Shown one piece after another: positions 1 to 7,521 of a stretch of 39,352 bases of DNA. The notes beneath the pieces were generated by a model. The model was not told the DNA's origin and ran no database searches. It was given only the letters and a program-made list of their open reading frames with translations. The stretch is from Thermodesulfobacteriota bacterium. GTDB taxonomy: Bacteria > Desulfobacterota > WTBG01 > CAIYCZ01 > CAIRTM01. Both the position numbers and the translations under genes were made by a program. The stretch is taken from positions 1 through 39,352 of the forward strand of contig JAOAHH010000097.1 of NCBI GenBank assembly GCA_026415325.1, written 5' to 3'. Position 1 is the first letter of the stretch. Each line of letters opens with the position of its first letter.

Positions 1-45
1 CCAAACCCTGCGTTATCAGCACGATTGCTCATCGCATCGATACTC

Positions 46-141
46 GGAGAGATGGCCGAGTAGGTCGAAGGCGCTCGCCTGCTAAGCGAGTATACGCCCT
101 CTAAAGGCGTATCGAGGGTTCGAATCCCTCTCTCTCCGCCA
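46..141 (+). tRNA. tRNA-Ser(GCU)
   Basis: The sequence folds as a class II tRNA. The 7-bp acceptor stem pairs GGAGAGA (46-52) with TCTCTCC (131-137). The anticodon stem CTCGC/GCGAG encloses the loop CTGCTAA with anticodon GCT. A long variable arm and the T-loop GTTCGAATC are present. G138 is the discriminator and CCA (139-141) is encoded. The long variable arm and GCT anticodon identify the serine tRNA for AGC/AGU codons. The 178 bp between it and the next gene hold no feature I can support. Confidence 0.97.
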
Positions 142-319
142 CTTCCTTTTTGCACCTTCCCGCGAGTTCACCGTAATGCCCGTGCTCCTTCCTACCGATG
201 AGTTTCAACGAACATGAAGGGTGAAGCGTCACGCGTAAGGACACATCTAAGAGGGTTCGCCGCCACCGCATGTTCATACGAAATAAACATCCGAAGCATG
301 AACCGAGCGCCGTGCTTTT

Positions 320-2506
320 ATGACCTTTCCCGATAGCGCATCAACGCACATTGTCGTGCTCTTCACCGAGCTTTCAGGTGTGGCATCGCTGTATAAAATC
401 CATGGCTCATCGGCAGGCCACATACTGGAGCACCACTGCTCGCAAACGCTCGCGCCGCTTATCAGAACATACCATGGCAAAGTTATCAAAACCGTGGGCG
501 GATCGATCATGGCATATTTCCCTACTGCCAAAGAGGCGCTGTTCGCCGCAATAGCTTTGCAGAAAAAAATGGCGATGTTAGCTTCGGCCGGCGAAGGCGT
601 TGTGCTGGAACTCCGGATTGCAATCAATGAAGGCTTCGGTATCGTCGAAGAACACGACGTATTCGGTGATGCGGTCAATATTGCCGGCAAAGTACTTGCG
701 CAATGCACCGACGGTGACATCTTGGTGACCGAACCGATCTTTCGTGCTGGTCGTTCCTGTGAACATATTGCGTTCCTCCACGTTGCACCGCCTCCGGCGC
801 TGTTCGATATCGGTGTTACCGCACTCTATCGCGTGGCATGGCACAACGATATCGAGGCACGCTCCAGCGCTCCTCCCGGATCACCGCTGCAAATACTTAC
901 CCCACTCCTGCACCGCGCGCCACACCGTGCCGGAGTGCGGTGTTTTTATTGCGGCGCAACGGCACACACGGCAAAAACATGTCCGTCGCGGCTGTTGCGG
1001 GAACCAACTGCTGCAGCAGAAAAATTGAGCAACCTGCCGTTGCTTCGCCTTATCCGGATCATTACCGATACCTCTGCCGCATTTGAGCGTCCGCTTGCCA
1101 CCGGTTCAGATGATCACCGGCACGAGATGATCATGAACGAGCACACCAACGATGAACAGGCACTCTGCTTTTTCGCTTTCTACGAAAGGGGGTATCTCTT
1201 CCAACTCCGTGCACTCCGTTCGGTGATGCGCAGCGGTGGCGATGTGCCTGCTCAGGAACAGAGCGGTGCGCTGCTTATGGCAGAAGACTGCTTGCGGGTG
1301 GCGCGCCATCACGATGCCCGGGTATGGCTCCACCGCGCGGCGCAGGAACAGCCCGAAGACTGGCGCCTGTTGGTGCTGGAGGGGCTGCTTCATGTACAGG
1401 AGGAGGATCTCTACGGTGCACAAGGTCGTTTCGCAAAAGCCCTCCGCAATACCGCCGACCCTGCGGCGAGGCGGTATATCACCTGTCTCCTCGCCCGATC
1501 GCATGAATTGTGCGGTGAACCCGACCGGGCGCACCAGGAGCTTGAATGCGGCGGGTTGTTGCACGAAAACTCCAGCGATATCATATTCTACGATGTTTTC
1601 CTGTGTGCCCAGACGGGCGCCATGGACACCGCAGCAGCCTCCCTGCGCCAGCTTCTTGCGCGCCATGCACGCTATTATGTGCTGCTTGCCCTCTCACTGC
1701 CACACCTTGGAGATGCCGAAACCCTTCTGTCGGTTCTCGACCAAGAATACAGAGCACTCCTGAACCGCGCCCGCTCGTGTCGCACAGCTCTGGTTGAGGT
1801 TGCGCGTCAGAACGCCTCGCTCTTTGACCCAGATGACGACGTTTATCGGAAAATCGGAGCGCTGTGCGCAAAAGCTGACGCCATCATGCAGGAGGAAAGC
1901 ATAGCCGGTCTCATGGACATCCCTGCGCTTGAAGGTGAAGCCTCGATGCTTATTCGCCGTGCAGTGGATGAGCGCAGCCGCCTCCTCAAGCGCAGTGCCG
2001 GAACATTGCTGCAAGCATACACGCGCTACGCGGACTATCTTGCTCAGTTTCCCTATCCGCGGCTTATCCGCACGCGGCACCGGCATTTGAAGGAGGCTGT
2101 TGATCGGGAATGCAGCGAGGTGCGCAGCGCGGCTGCAATGATGCCTCCGCCTCCGGCACGTGAGGTACGAAGCATACTGCATTGTATTCAACAGCGCATT
2201 GAAGAACTTGCCGCAGCAGAACAGCGTCTTGAGCGTATGCGACTGTACTGGTGGACGCTGCGCACAATGTGCCGTGCCGCAGCAGTATGTTGCATCACAA
2301 CGGCCGTCAGCACCTTGGCATGTGCCGCTGTACTTGCACTCTACCGTGTCTATGAAACCTCATATGCGTCGCTTACCCCTGCGGTACTTTTGGATTTTTT
2401 AAGGTTCGGGCTTGTTGTCGGTGCAGGAGCAGGCATCGCAACCGCCGGTTTTTGGTTTGCAAAGCATGCCGGCTCCATGTATAAAAACAGCAGCCGCACC
2501 CGGTGA
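320..2506 (+). CDS. Degenerate class III cyclase-like protein with CCHC zinc knuckle, TPR-like helices and C-terminal membrane anchor
   Basis: This 728-residue protein starts with a class III nucleotidyl-cyclase fold (about residues 8-145). Both metal-binding aspartates are replaced: the FTDI-type motif reads FTEL (E17) and the GDAIMA-type motif reads GGSIMA (G61). N120 of the 'VNxAxR' motif is kept but its Arg is Lys124. Catalysis is therefore unlikely, and a ligand-binding or pseudo-enzyme role is more plausible. At 208-221 there is an exact C-x2-C-x4-H-x4-C zinc knuckle (C208, C211, H216, C221), rare in bacteria. Helical TPR-like repeats span about 310-500. A coiled coil near 615-640 is followed by two hydrophobic segments at the C-terminus, placing the bulk in the cytoplasm. 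The upstream ribosome site is weak, so the ATG is chosen because the cyclase fold begins just after it. Its end overlaps a possible GTG of the next gene, suggesting coupling to the pilus genes. Function unknown. Confidence 0.85.
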   Translation: MTFPDSASTHIVVLFTELSGVASLYKIHGSSAGHILEHHCSQTLAPLIRTYHGKVIKTVGGSIMAYFPTAKEALFAAIALQKKMAMLASAGEGVVLELRIAINEGFGIVEEHDVFGDAVNIAGKVLAQCTDGDILVTEPIFRAGRSCEHIAFLHVAPPPALFDIGVTALYRVAWHNDIEARSSAPPGSPLQILTPLLHRAPHRAGVRCFYCGATAHTAKTCPSRLLREPTAAAEKLSNLPLLRLIRIITDTSAAFERPLATGSDDHRHEMIMNEHTNDEQALCFFAFYERGYLFQLRALRSVMRSGGDVPAQEQSGALLMAEDCLRVARHHDARVWLHRAAQEQPEDWRLLVLEGLLHVQEEDLYGAQGRFAKALRNTADPAARRYITCLLARSHELCGEPDRAHQELECGGLLHENSSDIIFYDVFLCAQTGAMDTAAASLRQLLARHARYYVLLALSLPHLGDAETLLSVLDQEYRALLNRARSCRTALVEVARQNASLFDPDDDVYRKIGALCAKADAIMQEESIAGLMDIPALEGEASMLIRRAVDERSRLLKRSAGTLLQAYTRYADYLAQFPYPRLIRTRHRHLKEAVDRECSEVRSAAAMMPPPPAREVRSILHCIQQRIEELAAAEQRLERMRLYWWTLRTMCRAAAVCCITTAVSTLACAAVLALYRVYETSYASLTPAVLLDFLRFGLVVGAGAGIATAGFWFAKHAGSMYKNSSRTR

Positions 2507-2559
2507 GGCACAATCGTTATAACTGCCGGGGTTGTCCCAAACCGCCTGCAACAAGCGCT

Positions 2560-3372
2560 ATGACTGTGGCGATGGTTGTATTTTTGTTTTTATTCGGTGC
2601 CGTCATCGGCAGCTTTTTAAACGTGTGCATTGCGCGCATCCCTGAAGGCGATTCCATCGTCTTTCCCGGATCGCGGTGTCTCTCCTGCAAAACCGGTATC
2701 CGGTGGTACGACAATATCCCGCTGCTGAGCTACATTCTGCTGGGAGCCAAATGCAGGTACTGTCGGGCGCCGATCGCGTTCCGATATTTTCTGGTGGAAT
2801 TGCTGACGCCGATGCTGTTGCTCGGACTGCATGCCCGGTTCGGCATGTCGCCAGTGTTGCCGATCGCATTCGCGTTCACGGCCGCCCTTGTCGTCATCAC
2901 GTTCATCGATCTCCGGCACCAAATCATTCCCGATGTCATCAGCATCCCCGGCGCCCTCCTCTGCATTGCCCTTTCGCCGCTGCTCCCGTGGCTTGAACCG
3001 GTTACCTCGATCACCGGCATTCCCGTCCCCGCGGCCGTTGGGAGGGTTGTCCAGGCGCTGCTTGGGGCAGCGATCGGCGGAGGCGTGTTATACCTGTTTG
3101 CGCAAGCATACTTTCTGCTTACCAAACGCGAAGGCATGGGATTTGGTGATGTAAAACTGCTCGCCATGATCGGCGCATTTCTGGGCTGGAAAGGCGCGCT
3201 GATGAGCTTGATGATCGGCGCGATTGCAGGGAGCGTTGTCGGAGCGCTTGCCATGGCACTGAAGGGTAAAACGCTCAAATATGCCATTCCGTTCGGACCG
3301 TTTCTCTCCCTGGGCGCATTGTGCACCCTCCTGTACGGCGAGCAGCTCATTGCGTGGTACATCGGCAGGTAA
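2560..3372 (+). CDS. pilD: Prepilin peptidase (leader peptidase / N-methyltransferase, A24A family)
   Basis: Inner-membrane aspartyl protease that cleaves and N-methylates type IV pilin or type II secretion pseudopilin precursors. Visible family marks are the N-terminal 'GSFLNVCIARIP' motif, two CxxC pairs of the cytoplasmic zinc-binding methyltransferase domain (CLSC and CRYC), the first catalytic Asp in 'FIDLRHQIIPD', the second in 'GFGDVKL', and about seven to eight hydrophobic segments. I start at ATG 2560 because the first membrane helix follows at once. A GTG at 2503 overlaps the upstream stop codon (GTGA) and would add 19 residues that look non-hydrophobic and unconserved, but it cannot be excluded. 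The next gene begins 3 bp after the stop, and the following two genes are a PilS/PilR-like pair, so this is probably a pilus-biogenesis operon. No pilin gene is in the window. Confidence 0.93.
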   Translation: MTVAMVVFLFLFGAVIGSFLNVCIARIPEGDSIVFPGSRCLSCKTGIRWYDNIPLLSYILLGAKCRYCRAPIAFRYFLVELLTPMLLLGLHARFGMSPVLPIAFAFTAALVVITFIDLRHQIIPDVISIPGALLCIALSPLLPWLEPVTSITGIPVPAAVGRVVQALLGAAIGGGVLYLFAQAYFLLTKREGMGFGDVKLLAMIGAFLGWKGALMSLMIGAIAGSVVGALAMALKGKTLKYAIPFGPFLSLGALCTLLYGEQLIAWYIGR

Positions 3373-3375
3373 CGT

Positions 3376-4890
3376 ATGTATCTCAGTCTCAGGACAACCG
3401 TGTTATGGAACATGCTCATATTGATGCTGGTGGCGATTGCGCTTATCAGTATTGTAACCGTGCGCATAACCTACCGGGAAATCATGCGCCAGAGCACGGC
3501 ATCAGCTACCGCATCATTTGCCGCCGTGCAGGCAGCGATAGTTGGTCTTTATGCTTCTGATCCCGCGATGGTCGAACCTTCATATCCTGCGTCTGCAACA
3601 CTCCTGTCCGAACTTATACGCAGCGGAGCATATCAAGCTGCACTGCTTGTTGACAGCCGCTCAGCGGTTATCGCGACCACCGGAGCCGAGACGGTCGGCG
3701 CTGTGACCGCTGACGAGGAGGTTCGGCAAGCGCTTGCAACACGCAGCATCGTTACCACAGTGCAGGCAAAAGACCACGATCATGCTCCAAGCCTTGCCAT
3801 CGCCGGCCCAGTGTTCGTGCACGGCACCTGCGCAGGCGCGGTGAAAGTAATCGTATCCCTCAAGGCAGCTGCCGAACGCTCCCGTGCTGCAGCACGTATG
3901 ATCGTGTTCTACACCTGCCTGAATGCGCTCATTCTTGTCGGCGTTGGATACTTTCTCATGACGCGCTCGATTGTATCGCCGCTCAAAAAGCTCACCCGAC
4001 TTACCGAAAATATTGCAGCCGGCGACCCGGGGAAGTTGCCGCTGTTTTTGTCAGAACAAAACGAGATCGGAAAACTGGCAACAGCCATGCGCACCATGAC
4101 CGAAAACCTCATGCGCGAGCGCGATGCCCTGCAGGAGCAGGCCCGTATGCTGGCAGAAAAAAACGCGCAACTTGAGCAGGCGCATCGGGAGCTGCTGCAG
4201 GCAGAAAAGCTTGCCGCCGTCGGCAGACTGTCGGCAGGCATTGCCCATGAAATTGGCAACCCTATTAGCATCATGCTCGGCTACCTCCATATGTTGCAAT
4301 CCTGTTCGCTCAGCATACAGGAACAGCAGGAATATATAGCGCGGATTCAGAAAGAAACCGAACGTGTTCACGAGATTATCGGCAATCTACTCGCCTTTTC
4401 CCAGCCAGAACGTGGCACAGTTCAGAGCTGCAACCTCAACGACATCATCAGGGATGTCTGTACGTTTGTTGCGGGAAAAAGAGACCTGCACAACGTTTCT
4501 TTTAAAGTCGACCTTGCGGAGAACCTGCCACCTGTGCTCTCGTATGAACAACTTTTGCGGCAGATGATCATGAACCTTGTGCTCAATGCCCTCGATGCCA
4601 TGCCCGACGGCGGAACCTTGCATATAACAACCCGAAGCACAGAACCTGCCTCCGTTGTCCTGACCGTAACAGACACGGGGGTTGGCATTCCGCAGGAGCA
4701 TCTTGATAAGATCTTCGACCCTTTTTTCACCACAAAACAAAAAGGGAGCGGCACCGGTCTGGGGTTGACAAATGTGCACCGAATTGTTGCGCTTTCAGGA
4801 GGCCATATCACTGTCAGCAGTACGCCCGGGTCAGAAACAACCTTTACGATCACGCTTCCGGTGTTCTCACCGGCCGGACAAAAGGGATAA
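3376..4890 (+). CDS. PilS/NtrB-like membrane sensor histidine kinase
   Basis: The 504-residue kinase has a first TM helix at about 10-32, an extracytoplasmic sensor region of about 140 residues (Cache-like in size), and a second TM helix at about 175-196. A HAMP linker ('RSIVSPLKKLTRL') and a coiled coil follow. The dimerisation domain has the phospho-acceptor His in 'AHEIGNP', the form typical of NtrB-type kinases that work with sigma-54 activators. The ATPase domain shows the N box ('NLVLNALDAMP'), G1 ('DTGVGIP'), F ('DPFFTTK') and G2 ('GTGLGLT') motifs, so it should be active. It is co-directional with the prepilin peptidase (3 bp gap) and followed by an NtrC-family regulator, its likely partner. 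The input signal cannot be read from the sequence. Confidence 0.93.
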   Translation: MYLSLRTTVLWNMLILMLVAIALISIVTVRITYREIMRQSTASATASFAAVQAAIVGLYASDPAMVEPSYPASATLLSELIRSGAYQAALLVDSRSAVIATTGAETVGAVTADEEVRQALATRSIVTTVQAKDHDHAPSLAIAGPVFVHGTCAGAVKVIVSLKAAAERSRAAARMIVFYTCLNALILVGVGYFLMTRSIVSPLKKLTRLTENIAAGDPGKLPLFLSEQNEIGKLATAMRTMTENLMRERDALQEQARMLAEKNAQLEQAHRELLQAEKLAAVGRLSAGIAHEIGNPISIMLGYLHMLQSCSLSIQEQQEYIARIQKETERVHEIIGNLLAFSQPERGTVQSCNLNDIIRDVCTFVAGKRDLHNVSFKVDLAENLPPVLSYEQLLRQMIMNLVLNALDAMPDGGTLHITTRSTEPASVVLTVTDTGVGIPQEHLDKIFDPFFTTKQKGSGTGLGLTNVHRIVALSGGHITVSSTPGSETTFTITLPVFSPAGQKG

Positions 4891-5025
4891 AGCGACGGCG
4901 CGCGGCGTGAAAAGACAAAAGTCGAGCGAATAAAAACGGAAGAGAGCGACACCGTGTGGCATGATGTTTCCCGAGCAGTGCTGTTTCCGGACATGGCCTC
5001 ATCAAGTCTTTTTCCATGAGGGCAT

Positions 5026-6399
5026 ATGGCGCAGAAGAAAAAAATCTTAGTCATCGACGATGAAGAGAATATGCGGCATTTTCTTTCCGCGCTTCTTACC
5101 AAAGAAGGCTATACTGTTATGACCGCGGGAGACGGTGAGGAAGCTCTTGGCCTGCTTGCCGAACACGAGGTTGACCTTATCCTGTGTGATCTCCGCATGC
5201 CGGGCATGGACGGACTTGCCTTTCTTGAAGCTGCTCTGCAGCGCGGCATCACCGCCCCGATCATTACCATGTCTGCCTACGGGACCATCGACCTTGCGCT
5301 CGAGACCATGCAGCGCGGCGCCTATGACTATATTTCAAAACCCTTCAAGCCGCCTGAAATCCTGCTCACGCTCAAAAAAGCCGAGGAACGGGAACGCCTG
5401 CGCCGTGAAAACATGATGCTGCGCCGCGAAGTGCAAACTCGTTACGGGTTTGACAACATTGTGGGCACAAGCACTGCCCTGACGACAGTACTTGAAACCG
5501 TGAAAAAAATTGCGCCGTTTAAAAGCTCGGTGCTCATTACCGGCGAGTCCGGAACAGGGAAAGAGCTCATTGCCCGTGCACTACACTGTGCAAGCCCGCG
5601 CCGCGACAAAACCTTTCTTGCAGTCAACTGCGGCGCCATCCCCGAGACATTACTTGAAAGCGAGCTGTTCGGCCACAGAAAGGGAGCATTTACCGGTGCA
5701 ATACGCGATCGCAGAGGCCTGTTTGAGGAGGCGGATGAAGGAACGCTGTTCCTTGACGAAATTGGCGACCTGCCCCTGAACCTGCAGGTAAAGCTGCTGC
5801 GCGTCTTGCAGGAGAGCGAGATCCGACGCGTCGGCGATGACCATGCGATTCCGGTTGATGTGCGCGTGATTGCTGCAACATCAAAGCACCTCGACCAGGA
5901 AACGGCACAGGGGAGGTTTCGGGAAGACCTTTACTACCGGCTCAATGTACTGCCGCTGCACATCCCGCCGCTGCGCGAGCGGACAGAAGACATTCCGCTG
6001 CTGATCGACCACTTCATAAAAAAATACAGTGCCGTTCATGGCCTGCACTGCACCGGCGTCACCCCGGAAGCCTTGCAAGCGATTATGGCGTATGGATGGC
6101 CGGGTAATGTTCGGGAACTGGAAAACGTTATCGAACGCGCCCTCATTCTCTCTGAAACTGGCTGCATTGATATTGCTGTGCTTCCCGAGCATATCACCTC
6201 GCCGCGGGCTTTGCTCGATCCGTGCAACGAGCCCTTTTCTCTCAAACAGCAAACACGCATGCTTGAGGAACGGCTTATCCGTGCGGCACTGCAGAAAACC
6301 AACGGCAACAAAAGCAAAGCCGCAAAACTTCTCGAAATCAGCTATCCGTCCCTGCTGAGCAAAATCGCTGAATATGGTATCGAGGTTCCCCAAACCTGA
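5026..6399 (+). CDS. NtrC/PilR-family sigma-54-dependent response regulator
   Basis: At 457 residues it has the full three-domain length. The receiver domain (about 5-120) has the acidic pair in 'VIDDEEN' and the phospho-acceptor Asp in 'LCDLRMPGMDG'. The AAA+ domain (about 145-375) has Walker A 'GESGTGKE', the sigma-54-contacting loop 'GAFTGA' and Walker B 'GTLFLDEIGD'. The C-terminal Fis-type helix-turn-helix reads 'NGNKSKAAKLLEISYPSLL'. All motifs needed for sigma-54 activation are present. It lies 135 bp after the sensor kinase and is probably its partner. With the prepilin peptidase upstream, control of type IV pilus genes is the best guess, but the regulon is not shown here. A GAGG sequence precedes ATG 5026 at usable spacing. 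Confidence 0.95.
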   Translation: MAQKKKILVIDDEENMRHFLSALLTKEGYTVMTAGDGEEALGLLAEHEVDLILCDLRMPGMDGLAFLEAALQRGITAPIITMSAYGTIDLALETMQRGAYDYISKPFKPPEILLTLKKAEERERLRRENMMLRREVQTRYGFDNIVGTSTALTTVLETVKKIAPFKSSVLITGESGTGKELIARALHCASPRRDKTFLAVNCGAIPETLLESELFGHRKGAFTGAIRDRRGLFEEADEGTLFLDEIGDLPLNLQVKLLRVLQESEIRRVGDDHAIPVDVRVIAATSKHLDQETAQGRFREDLYYRLNVLPLHIPPLRERTEDIPLLIDHFIKKYSAVHGLHCTGVTPEALQAIMAYGWPGNVRELENVIERALILSETGCIDIAVLPEHITSPRALLDPCNEPFSLKQQTRMLEERLIRAALQKTNGNKSKAAKLLEISYPSLLSKIAEYGIEVPQT

Positions 6400-6424
6400 T
6401 CACTCCGGTACGAAACGTCAGAAC

Positions 6425-7489
6425 ATGGCAGACCTGCACAAACTCTCTGCGGTATGGATACGATGCGCAGCAGCGCTCGGCATCGGTTTCATGCATGCCG
6501 CGGTGTGGTTCCTGAATAAAATCGGCTACAAAAACACCCTAACACTTGGTGCACGTGCCGGGGAGCTGTTATACTGGCTGCCCGTCCGGATGAAAGCACG
6601 CATTCGACACAACCTCCGGTTTGCACTCGGTGCGCACCTGTCGCGCGAAGATCAGGAACGCATGACTCGGGAGATTATTCGCTCCATAGCGGTCAACTGG
6701 TTTGAACTCTTCTATTACGGCGGGCCAAACAAACATATCGTCGAAGACCGGGTTCACTGGGAGGGTATTGAACACCTTGACCGTGCGCTTGCGCGCGGCA
6801 AGGGCGTCATTGCCGTCAGCGCACACCTTGGCAATTATCCGATCCTTGCACAGCAGTTCAGCCGGTGGGGCTACCCTTTTGTCATGGTAATCCGCGATCC
6901 TGCAAATAAAGTTATCTCGGCCATGTATGCCAAGGGGCGGGAAATGATTGAGCTGCGGTCATTGAGCACCGAACCCGAACGGGTGTTTTACCGCCAGGCA
7001 CTTGCCACACTGCGCAACAACGGTGTTCTGTGCCTCATCGCCGATGAGAACAAACGCCGCGGCGGTATTTTCGTCGAGTTTTTCGGACATCCTGCATCAA
7101 CAGCGCCCGGTCCTGCGGCGCTTGCCCTGCGCACCGGCGCCCCGATTATACCGATCTTCATCGTTCGCAACCCCGACACCACACTGCGCGTGGTAATAGA
7201 ACGCGAGCTTCAGTGGCAGCACCGTGGTGATCAGGAGGGGGATATGCTGGAAATAACCGCGGCGTACACCCGCATTATCGAACACTACGTCAGAAAACAT
7301 CTCACGCAGTGGATGTGGACCAACTTCCGCTGGCGCACCCAACCCTGGGGACCAAACGATGCGGCAAAAATCAAAAAAAAGCGCCCGATAAAGAAACTTA
7401 TCAGGCGCCTGCGTGGCATATCGTACCAGGCTGTTGGGAAGAAACAAGAAACCTTTAAAAATGAGTCATCCTTACCTTCCCTGCGATGA
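6425..7489 (+). CDS. LpxL/HtrB-type lysophospholipid / lipid A acyltransferase family protein
   Basis: Membrane-associated acyltransferase of the LpxL/LpxM family, which transfers acyl chains to lipid A precursors or related lipids. Starting at ATG 6425 gives 354 residues. An earlier ATG at 6374 overlaps the upstream gene by 26 bp and adds 17 unlikely residues. There is one N-terminal hydrophobic helix (about 12-33), the family block 'KGVIAVSAHLGNYP' and a later 'GAPIIPIFIVRN' strand. The catalytic H-x4-[D/E] motif is not standard: His134 is present but the acidic position is Pro139. I recall similar 'HLGNFP' variants in relatives, so this may be a subfamily trait. The Lys/Arg-rich tail is ordinary for the family. 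The 3' end also contains a terminator that works for the opposite strand. Confidence 0.87.
   Translation: MADLHKLSAVWIRCAAALGIGFMHAAVWFLNKIGYKNTLTLGARAGELLYWLPVRMKARIRHNLRFALGAHLSREDQERMTREIIRSIAVNWFELFYYGGPNKHIVEDRVHWEGIEHLDRALARGKGVIAVSAHLGNYPILAQQFSRWGYPFVMVIRDPANKVISAMYAKGREMIELRSLSTEPERVFYRQALATLRNNGVLCLIADENKRRGGIFVEFFGHPASTAPGPAALALRTGAPIIPIFIVRNPDTTLRVVIERELQWQHRGDQEGDMLEITAAYTRIIEHYVRKHLTQWMWTNFRWRTQPWGPNDAAKIKKKRPIKKLIRRLRGISYQAVGKKQETFKNESSLPSLR
7373..7408 (-). terminator. Rho-independent terminator of the leftward operon, inside the acyltransferase gene
   Basis: Read on the minus strand, an 11-bp stem with one C/A mismatch (arms 7398-7408 and 7381-7391, loop 7392-7397) is followed by eight T residues (complement of A 7373-7380). 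It lies 114 bp beyond the stop of the FlgO-like lipoprotein gene and within the coding 3' end of the convergent acyltransferase gene, so the codons there serve both functions. Confidence 0.8.
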
Positions 7490-7521
7490 CCGGAATCCGA
7501 CGTAACACACGACTCTGCTGC

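Noticed and set aside
274-720. 148-codon minus-strand frame over the start of the pseudo-cyclase gene
   Set aside because: It is antisense to a gene with recognisable domains, has no family-like sequence and reads as low-complexity Ser/Thr/Pro-rich translation.
2503-2559. GTG 2503 as the start of the prepilin peptidase
   Set aside because: It gives a GTGA overlap but adds 19 non-hydrophobic residues before the first membrane helix. Kept only as an alternative.
4957-4973. Sigma-54-type promoter before the PilR-like gene
   Set aside because: TGGCAT-N5-TTCCC has the -24 element but lacks the essential GC at -12.
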